A DNA stretch of 64,000 nt from an uncultured Clostridia bacterium (GTDB lineage: Bacteria > Bacillota > Clostridia > Christensenellales > Borkfalkiaceae). The translations under genes were made by a program, and so were the position numbers. Shown here one piece after another: positions 23,856 through 33,338 of the stretch. The number at the start of each line of letters is the position of its first letter. Positions within the stretch are counted from its first letter, which is position 1. Where the stretch lies: assembly GCA_934247935.1 (NCBI GenBank), contig CAKQKE010000003.1, forward strand, positions 186,001 to 250,000. The letters are read 5' to 3'. Below the pieces are notes generated by a model that saw only the letters and a program-made list of their open reading frames with translations, searched no databases and was not told the origin of the DNA.

Positions 23856-26800
23856 TTACACCTTAACCGTTTTTAAAGTGTAAATATTTACCAGATAACA
23901 CTCGTTTACTTTAAGTTTAAGCACTTTTTCGACGGCGGTTTTATAAAGCCGTAACTGTTTTTCGTATTTTTTTATAAGGTCTTTGCCGTGAAGTATAGTT
24001 GAGTGTTTGTAGTCTACAATTACGGCGTTGCCGTCTTTTACCGCAAGTAAATCGATAATTCCCTGCACCAGAATTTGCCTGTCGGTATCGATATCCAACA
24101 ATTCTTTTGCGCTTATGTTTACGGTAAAAGGCTGCTCTTTATACAGTTTATAACCGTCGAGACCGGCAAATATCGGCATGGAAAGTATGCTTTTTAATTT
24201 TTGTTTATCGACAAGCGACGATTGCTCTTTATCCGCTAATGATAAAAACTTTTGCCATTCTTTATCAAAGTCGCCGTAAAAATCGATTATTTCCAATGCT
24301 TTGTGGTACGCCGTGCCGACTTCACTGTCCGATTCGCCGAACATTGTCGTTCTTTCGTAATACTCATCCTCTTGTTTTAGCGCGGAAGTTACGCTTTTTT
24401 TGACGGGAAGCGACGTGTCGCTTGAATAAGCGTATTTAAACGATAAGTTTTTATAAATTTCTTCGACCGTGTTTTTATCATAATCGGCAACGATGACCTG
24501 CCTTGCTCCCTCTTGCGTTTCGCATTCGCCTAAGATGTAATCGTCGTTTTCGTAATACATAATATTCGCATCGGATTCTTTGACAAAATCGGCAAAACAG
24601 TTGAAATCAGAAACGTGCTTTTGTTTGGTAAAGTCGTAATTGTAAGCGACAATATGCAATCTGCACTCCGCCCTTGTAAGCGCGACGTATAAAAGGCGCA
24701 TTTCTTCCCTTATCGTACGCTCGGTCATCGCTATGTTTGCCATAAGTCTGTGCGGCGTGTCATCGCAAACCGTGCTTTTTTCATAATCGTAATTTTTAAA
24801 CGCGATGCCGCAACTTCTCTCTTTGTATATCTCCGAAATTTTATCTTTAAGGCTGAAACGCTTGCCGCAGTCGTTTAAAATAACCACGGGAAATTCTAAT
24901 CCCTTTGAGGCGTGCACCGTCATTACTTTTACCGCGTCTTCGGTGCCGACAATGGATATGGTGGCATTTTTAAGCACGTACTCGAGCCTGTCGTAAAGTT
25001 CTCTCGCGCCGTACTTTTTGCCTCCGTCGCAATGCTGAATAAACAAGTTTATTCTCTCGTTTCTGATTTCTCCGAAAGGCATGCCGAGATAATAGGTGTC
25101 GACGTTTTTCTCGACGATAATACGAGAAAGTATTTCGCTTGCCGACTCGTATTCCGAAAGCAACCTTATCCTGTCCATATAGGCGTTGAAATTCTTTAAT
25201 TTTTCGCTTAAACTGTCGTTTTCATTCAATACGTATTGAGTAAACGCACCGTAAAAGGTCTCCTCTTTGGGATACGCGCTCCTTATTTTTATAAGGTCGG
25301 CATTGTCAAAATTACCCACCGGACTTTTCATTACCGACACGAGAGGTATGTCTTGAGCGCGGTTTATTATAAGCGATAAAAGGTCGACAATCCACTTGAT
25401 TTCGGGATAATCGCTTATGCTTTTTTTAGCCTCGGTAGACACGGGTATTCCGTAAGATATAAGCGCGGCGAACGTCTCGTCTTCGCTTTTACCGAAATCT
25501 CTCGTCAAGATGACGATATCACCGAAAGTTATACGCCTTTCTCTGTTTTGTTTTAAGTCGTAAATAGGTTTGCCGATTTCGTTTTGAATAAGCCATGCAA
25601 GAAATTGCGCCTTTTTGTTTTCTTCGCTTTTTCCAAGCATGCTTAAATGTTTTTCTATATCGTAAACGCCGGAGAAAACGGGCTTTTCTTTCTTTTTGTC
25701 GAAATTTACCGAATGAATGAAAGTTTCGCCCTGATAGTTTTTGTAAAGTCCGCCGTATTTCATGGGGTTGGCTTTGTATTCTACTCCGGTAAAATCTTTT
25801 TCCATTACTCTGTTAAACACTTTGTTGACGGTGTTTAAAATTTCGGGTGCACTCCTGAAATTTTCCTCGAGGAATATTGCTTCGCCACCTTCGCCGTTTA
25901 AAAATTTATCATATTTTTGAGCGAAAAATTCGGGATTACAACCCCGGAAACCGTAAATACTTTGCTTTACGTCGCCCACCATAAACAAATTATCCGATGA
26001 AAGCGAACTGAAAATCGCCTCTTGCACGCCGTTGACGTCCTGATATTCGTCAATGAATATGTATTTAAACGAATCTTTGATTGCGGCTAAGATTTCGTCG
26101 TTTTTAAGAAGTTTATAAGTGTAATGTTCGAGGTCGGAAAAGTCGACGACGTTTTCCCTTCTTTTTGCCGAGTCGAAATACTGTTTAAACTCTTTCACAA
26201 GGTCGAAATATTTTTCAAGCGTCGGCTTCATGTTTAAATATTTGCGCACGTTGTCGTCGGCAAACGTAAAACCGACTTTGCCTGTAATCCACTTTAAGTG
26301 GCTTGAAAGTTTCGTCTTTATATCCATTGCCGCCGCTTTTACGGCGTATCTGTCGTCGTCTTTTTTTACGTCGCCTGCAAACGTGCCGAAAGTTGCCGTT
26401 TGAGTATATCGCACAAGCGTCGGCAAATCTTTCGCCGATAAAAGCACGTTGGTTTCGGCGATGATTTCACGCACGGTTTTGTCGGTTTTGGGCATACCGT
26501 TATCGGTAAAGTAGTCCGCAAAGCCCTTTAATTGATCAAAGTAACGGGCAATTTTTTCAATCGAATAATTGTAAATTTTATTCTCGATTTCTTTTAATCC
26601 GTCTTCGTCGTAATAGCGTAAAGTTTTGTCAAAAGTCGAAAACGGCTCGCTTTCGTCCATAATAAAACCGTAAATACCCATTACGTTTTGTTTAAGCGAA
26701 TTGTCGCTGCGCTTTTGAGAAAACACCTTTACAAGCGACAAAAAATCTTCGTCGCCCGACTCGTATTTATCCTCGAACAAATCGTTTACCGATTGATTTT

Positions 26801-27194
26801 TAAGTTTTTCCGCCTCGACCTCGTCAATTATGGAAAAGTTTGCATCCAGACCCGCTTCGTAAAAATAAGTGCGCAACACGTTGGAGCAAAACGAGTGAAT
26901 CGTAGAAATGTTTGCCGTGCGCAACAAATTCAACTGCTCTTTTATGTAACCGTAATTTTCTTCGGTAATGGATTTTACGAGTGCGGAAGAGAGTTTTTCT
27001 TTTATTTGTTTAGCTGCGAGTTGGGTAAACGTAACCGCAAGAATTTCATTGACTTGCGCTTTTTTTTGCAAAATAAGTTTAATTATTCTGTCTATCATTA
27101 CCCGAGTTTTGCCACTGCCCGCCGATGCGGAAACAAGTGCGGAAGAGCCTTCGTGATTTATCGCTTTTTCTTGAGCCGCAGTATAATCAGCCAT
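23856..27194 (-). CDS. addA: ATP-dependent helicase/nuclease subunit A
   Basis: A 1112-residue UvrD-type helicase with C-terminal RecB-like nuclease, somewhat shorter than B. subtilis AddA (about 1230). Walker A ASAGSGKTR (23-31), Walker B FIDEYQD near 380, a helicase motif near QSIYGFRGC, VMTVHASKGLEFPVVI (motif V region), VALTRAECRL (motif VI), and nuclease motif VQGIIDLLAVKDGNAVIVDYKHS near 1050-1073. With AddB it resects double-strand breaks and responds to Chi. It overlaps addB by 8 bp. Confidence 0.95.
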   Translation of the reverse strand: MADYTAAQEKAINHEGSSALVSASAGSGKTRVMIDRIIKLILQKKAQVNEILAVTFTQLAAKQIKEKLSSALVKSITEENYGYIKEQLNLLRTANISTIHSFCSNVLRTYFYEAGLDANFSIIDEVEAEKLKNQSVNDLFEDKYESGDEDFLSLVKVFSQKRSDNSLKQNVMGIYGFIMDESEPFSTFDKTLRYYDEDGLKEIENKIYNYSIEKIARYFDQLKGFADYFTDNGMPKTDKTVREIIAETNVLLSAKDLPTLVRYTQTATFGTFAGDVKKDDDRYAVKAAAMDIKTKLSSHLKWITGKVGFTFADDNVRKYLNMKPTLEKYFDLVKEFKQYFDSAKRRENVVDFSDLEHYTYKLLKNDEILAAIKDSFKYIFIDEYQDVNGVQEAIFSSLSSDNLFMVGDVKQSIYGFRGCNPEFFAQKYDKFLNGEGGEAIFLEENFRSAPEILNTVNKVFNRVMEKDFTGVEYKANPMKYGGLYKNYQGETFIHSVNFDKKKEKPVFSGVYDIEKHLSMLGKSEENKKAQFLAWLIQNEIGKPIYDLKQNRERRITFGDIVILTRDFGKSEDETFAALISYGIPVSTEAKKSISDYPEIKWIVDLLSLIINRAQDIPLVSVMKSPVGNFDNADLIKIRSAYPKEETFYGAFTQYVLNENDSLSEKLKNFNAYMDRIRLLSEYESASEILSRIIVEKNVDTYYLGMPFGEIRNERINLFIQHCDGGKKYGARELYDRLEYVLKNATISIVGTEDAVKVMTVHASKGLEFPVVILNDCGKRFSLKDKISEIYKERSCGIAFKNYDYEKSTVCDDTPHRLMANIAMTERTIREEMRLLYVALTRAECRLHIVAYNYDFTKQKHVSDFNCFADFVKESDANIMYYENDDYILGECETQEGARQVIVADYDKNTVEEIYKNLSFKYAYSSDTSLPVKKSVTSALKQEDEYYERTTMFGESDSEVGTAYHKALEIIDFYGDFDKEWQKFLSLADKEQSSLVDKQKLKSILSMPIFAGLDGYKLYKEQPFTVNISAKELLDIDTDRQILVQGIIDLLAVKDGNAVIVDYKHSTILHGKDLIKKYEKQLRLYKTAVEKVLKLKVNECYLVNIYTLKTVKV

Positions 27195-30100
27195 TTTCTT
27201 CCTCCTTTTTTACCGCTTCTTTAATGGTGTCGCCGCTTGCGCTTACGCTTCTTGTCCTGCAAAAAACGTCGTCGTAGCCGCATATCCCGTTGAATTTGCA
27301 ATAGGTACAACTACCCTCGTACGGCGTAGTCAAAATGTAACCCTCGTTTATTTTATCGATCGCCTTTTCGGACAATACTTTGGCATATTTTAAATACGCC
27401 TCCATCTCGTCTTCGGTGAGCATATCTTTGCCGTCGAGATTAAAACCTTTGCTTTTCGTGTCCGAATATTTTATGTTGATAATATCGCTTACGGCGTGAC
27501 CTTGAGCGAGCGAATTGTCACTTTTACTCGCTACGTCATCGCTGAACAAGGTTTTTCCCATGAGTTTTGTGCGATACTCGGTTTCTCCCTCGTCCCTGTA
27601 ATTGTTGTTGACGGCGCAGTAATACATACCCGCCGGTTTGTAGCCCGTTCCGTTTACAAAGGCGTTCATATATAAATAAAGTTGAAGTTTTTTGCCCGAG
27701 TAAAGCATGCTTTCGTCGTAGAAATTTGCCCTTACGTCTTTAATTTTACCCGATTTGTAATCAACTATTCTTATATAATCTCCGCACACGTCCGCCCTGT
27801 CAACCACGCCGCGCACCTTGTATTCTTTTTTGCCCGTTTTAAGTTTGACTGCGGGAAATCTCTCGTTGTCGCCAAACCTTACTTCGGTGCCGAACGGAAT
27901 AAAACTGCTCGTTTTGTAAGAACAATAAATTTCGCGGCAAACGCTTAATGACTCTTCCTTTAAAAGTCCGAAAGCGTAAGAAATTTGCTTTTTATTTAAA
28001 TATCTCGCATAGTCCTCTTTCGCCGCCTCGGTATCGAAAATTTTGCACACTACATCGCGCAAGTTTTCGTCTGTTATACTCTGCTTGTCCTTTTTTAAAA
28101 GGTTTACGAACTCTTCGAGTACGGCGTGTAAAAACGTGCCGAATTCGGTCACCTTTACCGCTCCGTCGTCACTCTCTTTAATTTTTAATCCGTGCTTTAA
28201 AAAGCATTTATAAGGACAGGAAAAATAATCTTCCAGTGTGGTTACGCTTACCTGTCCGTCCGTGAAATACAAATCGGTAGATCCTGTCTCTCTGCCTATG
28301 GCTGCGCTCATGGAAATATCCATGCCTTTCAGGCGTAAATCGAGGTCGGTTGTCGCGCTTTGGTCGAGTTTTTCGACCGCTTTGTAAAACGCCGAACTTT
28401 GCCTGTTGTCGTCAACCGCTTTGCTTGCAAACGCGCAAGACTCCGCCATGAAATTCATCGTGCCGGGTCGAAGCGAAATATAGTCGAGCAAGACGTTTTT
28501 ATTTTCGTCGAGTCGGTCTCTGCCGAAAAATGCTTTTACCGTGTAATTCCTTTCTTTTATAGAAAACAACTTACATAAATCTTTAAACAATTCGCCCGCC
28601 ACGTCGGCTTTTCCCTTTACATCGAGCATGGAATAACTTATATAAATTCCGTTTGAAAAAGAAGTGACGGTCAAGCCGACGGATTCTCTTTCACGCTTGT
28701 TTACAATGCTGATTTTAGGCTCGATTACAACGCTTAAACTGTCAAGTTTACACAAATCGTTGTCTGTCAACACGGCAGTGTCGGCTTTTACGTGCGGCAC
28801 GTCGGCATTTAACCCGAGGGCAAACAAATACTTTTCGCCCTTGTATTTCGCCGAAGAAAAATCGCCCACGTACACACAGTCGGCATACTGCGGCAAAATA
28901 CTTATGTTGCACGCTTCCGCACCCGATAAAAGCATTTCGCAAAACTCTTTCACGTCAACGAAATCATCGCCCGCAAGCGTGTCTAAATCGAGTAAAACGG
29001 ATTGAAGTTTGTCAATGGACTGCTCGTTGAAAGACTGCTTTATAAGTTCGCCCATGGCGTTTAATTTTTCGGAAATAATTAAAAGATTTTGCTCGACTTC
29101 ACATATTTCGAGCAGCCTTTTTACAGATTTCACGTAATCTGTCACGCTGTCGCGGCGTTTTAAAGTATCGAATATGCTTATAAATCTGCTTCTTAACTCT
29201 TCGATTTTTTCAATATCTTCGACGTCTTCGGTAAACTTGTTTTTTATGGTATAGCGCGTGACGGCATATCTCATCACATATCCGACGAATTTATCCACAA
29301 CGTCTTTATCGGAGCAAAACAAATCGTCCGTGACGACGGACAAAACTTTGCTCATATCAAAATTCCGCATATAGACGTCGAAACAGTTGACTATCAATTT
29401 TATTATCGGATGAGAAGAAAGTTTTATGCTTTCGTCGATATAAAACGGAATGTCGTAATCTTTGAAGTATTTGCTTATTAAAAGTTTATATGTCGGCAAA
29501 TCCCCTACCGCCACCGTAAAGTCCTGATAACGCATATTTGACCGTTTTACTTCATACGTTATGCGTAAAGCAGTCTGTTTTACTTCATCGGAAAGATTTT
29601 TCGCGACGTACGCCTTTATTCCGTCGCCGCCTTTTTGTGCGGGAAGTAAAGTCGGGCAAAATAAATTATCTCTTATTTCTTTTGCCGTATCGTTTATGTA
29701 ATAATTACATTTTTCTATATCGAGAATTTGCCCGACAGAACGCAAAAACGACAATGTTTCGTTTAAATATAAATCCTCGTTTTTACCACCGACAAGCACG
29801 AAAACTGTCTCTTTTGCGGTCAATATTACCGCATTGATTACGTCGGCGATTTGCCCCGTAACCGACGGAAAACCCGCAAAAACAACGGTAGAGCGTTTTA
29901 TTTTTTCGTTTTTTAAAATCATTTCGGGCATTTCGGCAAAACTGTTGTTTGTGTCTAAATAACCGCCGTTTAAAAGATATTTTTCATACTCGTCGAAAAT
30001 TAAAGCAATGTCCGAAAGTTTGCTTTTAAGCGTACCTTTTACGTTTTCTACGGCAAAACTTACGTCTTGCGGTTTTACCTTTGCGCTTTTGAGTTGGGCG

Positions 30101-30444
30101 ATAAGTTCGTATATCGTCACAGGGAGAGTGGGCTTGTTTCCGGCGTTGAAACACGAGAGTTTATCGGCGTTTTCGCTCATAATTTTTCTCATAACGACAG
30201 ATGAACTTTGTCTTGAAAGCACGTTTTTTCTGTCGCTGTTTTTGCGCAAAAAAAGATTGAACGAACTTACTTCGTTGTTAAATCCTCCGCCGCACCTTTC
30301 CGCAATTTTTTGCTCGATTGCCATGGTAAATTTTTCCTCGCAAAAAACCAACAACCCTTCGTCGAGGTTGTTGCCGTGCTGCTCTGCTATGTCGGCGATT
30401 TTTTCTTTTACTTGTACGTAATTGTCGGCAAGAAAAACTTTCAT
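27187..30444 (-). CDS. addB: ATP-dependent helicase/nuclease subunit B
   Basis: A 1085-residue AddB-type protein. The C-terminal nuclease has VRGVVDRADVCGDYIRIVDYKSGK (catalytic D-x-K) and the four iron-sulfur cysteines: one in FSCPYKCFLKHG near residue 760 and three in CTYCKFNGIC near the end, with the C-x2-C-x5-C spacing of B. subtilis AddB. The N-terminal part shows no Walker A sequence (no GxxxxGKT near the start), so ATP binding by this subunit is doubtful. First gene of the addBA operon. Confidence 0.92.
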   Translation of the reverse strand: MKVFLADNYVQVKEKIADIAEQHGNNLDEGLLVFCEEKFTMAIEQKIAERCGGGFNNEVSSFNLFLRKNSDRKNVLSRQSSSVVMRKIMSENADKLSCFNAGNKPTLPVTIYELIAQLKSAKVKPQDVSFAVENVKGTLKSKLSDIALIFDEYEKYLLNGGYLDTNNSFAEMPEMILKNEKIKRSTVVFAGFPSVTGQIADVINAVILTAKETVFVLVGGKNEDLYLNETLSFLRSVGQILDIEKCNYYINDTAKEIRDNLFCPTLLPAQKGGDGIKAYVAKNLSDEVKQTALRITYEVKRSNMRYQDFTVAVGDLPTYKLLISKYFKDYDIPFYIDESIKLSSHPIIKLIVNCFDVYMRNFDMSKVLSVVTDDLFCSDKDVVDKFVGYVMRYAVTRYTIKNKFTEDVEDIEKIEELRSRFISIFDTLKRRDSVTDYVKSVKRLLEICEVEQNLLIISEKLNAMGELIKQSFNEQSIDKLQSVLLDLDTLAGDDFVDVKEFCEMLLSGAEACNISILPQYADCVYVGDFSSAKYKGEKYLFALGLNADVPHVKADTAVLTDNDLCKLDSLSVVIEPKISIVNKRERESVGLTVTSFSNGIYISYSMLDVKGKADVAGELFKDLCKLFSIKERNYTVKAFFGRDRLDENKNVLLDYISLRPGTMNFMAESCAFASKAVDDNRQSSAFYKAVEKLDQSATTDLDLRLKGMDISMSAAIGRETGSTDLYFTDGQVSVTTLEDYFSCPYKCFLKHGLKIKESDDGAVKVTEFGTFLHAVLEEFVNLLKKDKQSITDENLRDVVCKIFDTEAAKEDYARYLNKKQISYAFGLLKEESLSVCREIYCSYKTSSFIPFGTEVRFGDNERFPAVKLKTGKKEYKVRGVVDRADVCGDYIRIVDYKSGKIKDVRANFYDESMLYSGKKLQLYLYMNAFVNGTGYKPAGMYYCAVNNNYRDEGETEYRTKLMGKTLFSDDVASKSDNSLAQGHAVSDIINIKYSDTKSKGFNLDGKDMLTEDEMEAYLKYAKVLSEKAIDKINEGYILTTPYEGSCTYCKFNGICGYDDVFCRTRSVSASGDTIKEAVKKEEENG

Positions 30445-30617
30445 TTCAACTTCCTTTTGCTTTTTGATAATCGACTTTTTAATCGGCGCGTCTTTTTTAA
30501 ATGTTTTTAATTAGGCTCCTCGGGTTTTGGTTCTTAAAAAACTATATTCGCCTATTTGCGCCGCAAAATAACACATGAAATTTTCGCTTTGTGCAGCAAT
30601 TTCCGTTTAATGAATAC

Positions 30618-30623
30618 ATTATA
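30618..30623 (-). promoter_or_regulatory. Extended -10 element upstream of addB
   Basis: Minus strand TGTTATAAT, an extended TGnTATAAT box, 174 bp before the addB ATG; no good -35 is visible. Confidence 0.45.
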
Positions 30624-30713
30624 ACACATTATTTGTCCAAAAACAGTACATTTCACACGTTTTTATCGCATTTTTATAAAAAAACGAAATTTTTTTAATT
30701 TTCGGTCATTTGT

Positions 30714-30743
30714 TTGGTTTTTTTATTTAAATTATGTTATACT
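30714..30743 (+). promoter_or_regulatory. Candidate promoter of the 30.8-kb lipoprotein
   Basis: TTGGTT (30714-30719), an 18-bp spacer and TATACT (30738-30743), 70 bp before the ATG. The gap 30445-30812 otherwise holds only divergent promoters. Confidence 0.45.
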
Positions 30744-30812
30744 GTATAAATAAAAATATTATGCGGGATTTTGCCGCAAAACGGCTGATACCTTATAACG
30801 GAGAAAACGATA

Positions 30813-31799
30813 ATGAAAAAAAATATTTCTTGTATATTGCTTGCGGTTGCGCTTACTTTATGTGCGGGTTGCGGCACTACTGCGACCGATTATGAAAAAC
30901 ATTCTTATTGGCTCACGAAAGATAAAGTCGATTTAAAAGAAGTGGGCAGCATAGACGAAACTCTCGTTTACGATATTACCACCACGGCCGGAACTTCAAG
31001 GGATTTCTCCGCCGAACTTACCGGCACTTACACGGTGAAGGTCAAGGACGTAAGCGCGCAGGAATACGGTTTTGAAAATTTGGACGGTAAAATTTATTAT
31101 CTCGAAACTTCGCTTACCGTTCAAGGAAAATACAAGGCGGTTGCCCTTACTTACGACGTCGACGATAAAATAGACACAAAAGTATTTTTTAAAGGACTCG
31201 GCGATAATTTGCAACCTTTGAGATCCGAGCGCAGCGTAAAGTGCGTTTCGCCCACGGCAAACGAAACGTCTTATAACTTTTTAAAACTCAACTACTCTTA
31301 CGTGACGACTTATACGTCAAACAAAGCGACGACGGAGTTTACTTACAACGATAAGGAAACAGAAAAAGAATTTAAATCGCACGATAAAAAATTTACAAAA
31401 TCTTACACTAAATCGACTTACGTCGACAACGAAGTAATGCTATTTTATTTGCGCGCGTTTGACGCAAATACCAAATCTTTTTCGTTCAACTTCAATACTC
31501 TGGATGCGGTTTCTCAAACGGTTACGCCCATGGTGTGCAAACTCAACGAGTCTGCTCCGCACGAAAAACTCACTATGTCCTTCAGCGAAAACGGACAGCA
31601 AAGAGAAAGTAAAGAAATAATTACCGACCATTTCGATTTATCGATAAACAGCGATTTTGCCGGCACTCCCATTTACCTTTGGTACGCAAACGAGTCGAAC
31701 GTAAACAATTATTATCACAGACTTTTTAAAATGCAATCGTCGCTGCCTTACCGCATGGGCAATCTTGTTTATACCTTGTCAAGCGTGAACTATTTATAA
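30813..31799 (+). CDS. Uncharacterised lipoprotein
   Basis: A 328-residue lipoprotein: signal peptide with lipobox CAGC (Cys near residue 20). The rest is soluble and beta-rich, with many Lys/Thr/Tyr and no motif I recognise. ATG follows an AACGGAG site. It precedes mgtE by 125 bp. That gap has an imperfect CCGCTTT hairpin and a 12-bp repeat (AAACCGCTTTGA at 31805 and 31866) but no T run, so read-through into mgtE is possible. Confidence 0.65.
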   Translation: MKKNISCILLAVALTLCAGCGTTATDYEKHSYWLTKDKVDLKEVGSIDETLVYDITTTAGTSRDFSAELTGTYTVKVKDVSAQEYGFENLDGKIYYLETSLTVQGKYKAVALTYDVDDKIDTKVFFKGLGDNLQPLRSERSVKCVSPTANETSYNFLKLNYSYVTTYTSNKATTEFTYNDKETEKEFKSHDKKFTKSYTKSTYVDNEVMLFYLRAFDANTKSFSFNFNTLDAVSQTVTPMVCKLNESAPHEKLTMSFSENGQQRESKEIITDHFDLSINSDFAGTPIYLWYANESNVNNYYHRLFKMQSSLPYRMGNLVYTLSSVNYL

Positions 31800-31924
31800 A
31801 AATAAAACCGCTTTGATAAAAGCGGCGACGTACCGCACAAAAATTCCGACGCTTATAAAAGAGAAAAACCGCTTTGAAAATTCAGGCGGAAAATAATTAA
31901 AATTCAGAAAAAGGAGGTAAAATT

Positions 31925-33331
31925 ATGTCCGAAGAAAATATAGCGACAACTCCCGAAACAGACAACGAAAGAGATTATCGGGAAGAACTGCTTTCAATTA
32001 TCAGAAGCAGCGACACAAACGAAGAAATTAAAGAAAAACTCAGCGATTATCACGACAGCGATATAGCGGACGTTTTACCCCTTTTGACTCACGACGAAAG
32101 AAAAAAACTGTACCTTATTTTAGGAGAGGAAGGGGTATCTGACGTATTTTCGTACCTCGAAGGCGACGACGTTTTAAAATACACCGACGAACTTTCGAGC
32201 GAAAAAGTCGCCGACATCATTGAAAACATGGACGCGGACGATGCCGTTGACGTCCTTGAAGAACTCGATGAAGACAGAAAAAACGAAATTATAGAACTAC
32301 TCGGCGACGACGCGAAAGAAGACATAAACCTTATTAATTCTTACGACGACGACTGCATCGGTAGTAAAATGACCACCAACTACGTGGCGGTCAATAAAAA
32401 TCTTTCGCTTAAACACGCCATGAAAGAGGTGGTGAAGCAAGCCTCCGAAAACGACAACATAACAACGATTTATGCCGTTGAAGACAACGGAGCGTATTAC
32501 GGGGCGATTCAACTTAAAGACCTTTTCACGGCGAAACTTACCGAACAACTCGACGACATAATAAGTCAGTCCTACCCTTACGTTTACGCAAGCGAAGACA
32601 TTTCAAACTGCATTGAAAGACTTAAATCATACGACGAAGACTCTATTCCCGTACTCGACGACAACAACGTGCTTATAGGCGTAATTACCGCAGACGACGT
32701 GGTACAGGTAGTCGACGAAGAACTTTCGGAAGATTATGCGAAATTTGCGGCGGTATCGTCGGAAGAAGATAAGGACGAAAGCGTATTTAAATCGCTTTTT
32801 AAAAGGTTGCCCTGGCTTATAATTTTGCTTGTTCTGGGACTTGTGGTGTCGAGCGTGACGGGACTTTTCGAGCACGTAATCACCGCTTTGCCTTTTATTG
32901 TTTTTTGTCAATCTTTGATTTTAGGCATGAGCGGAAACGTAGGCACGCAGTCTCTTGCAGTCACCATAAGGGTGCTTTCGGAAGAAGAATTGACGGCAAA
33001 ACAAAAATTTGCATTTGTATTCAAAGAAATAAAAGTGGCATTCACCACAGGCTTCGTCGCGGCGATAACCGCCTTTGTGTTCTCGTTTTTATACATGCTT
33101 TTGGTATTGAAAGGCTCAGACACGGGCGAAATCGCGCTTACCGCACTGTGCATAAGCGTGTCGCTGCTCGTCGCGATGGTGTTTGCGGGCTTTACGGGAG
33201 CGATTACTCCTATAGTTTTCAATAAACTGCATATCGACCCCGCCGTCGCTTCAGGTCCGCTTATTACCACTTTGGTCGATCTGGCAAGCGTAAGCATTTA
33301 TTACGGGCTTGCGATTTTATTGCTGATGTGA
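31925..33331 (+). CDS. mgtE: MgtE magnesium transporter, copy 1
   Basis: A 468-residue Mg2+ channel. N-terminal MgtE superhelical domain (residues 20-145), two CBS domains (about 155-280) that sense Mg2+, then five membrane helices with the MSGNVGTQSLAV signature and the pore-lining DPAVASGPLITTLVD. A strong AAAGGAGG site precedes ATG. No M-box-like structure is visible in the 125-bp leader, so control is probably at protein level. It is followed 7 bp later by a second mgtE. Confidence 0.95.
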   Translation: MSEENIATTPETDNERDYREELLSIIRSSDTNEEIKEKLSDYHDSDIADVLPLLTHDERKKLYLILGEEGVSDVFSYLEGDDVLKYTDELSSEKVADIIENMDADDAVDVLEELDEDRKNEIIELLGDDAKEDINLINSYDDDCIGSKMTTNYVAVNKNLSLKHAMKEVVKQASENDNITTIYAVEDNGAYYGAIQLKDLFTAKLTEQLDDIISQSYPYVYASEDISNCIERLKSYDEDSIPVLDDNNVLIGVITADDVVQVVDEELSEDYAKFAAVSSEEDKDESVFKSLFKRLPWLIILLVLGLVVSSVTGLFEHVITALPFIVFCQSLILGMSGNVGTQSLAVTIRVLSEEELTAKQKFAFVFKEIKVAFTTGFVAAITAFVFSFLYMLLVLKGSDTGEIALTALCISVSLLVAMVFAGFTGAITPIVFNKLHIDPAVASGPLITTLVDLASVSIYYGLAILLLM

Positions 33332-33338
33332 GGTAACT

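Noticed and set aside
31800..31924. M-box magnesium riboswitch before mgtE
   Set aside because: The gap is only 125 bp and lacks the M-box core; only simple hairpins are seen.
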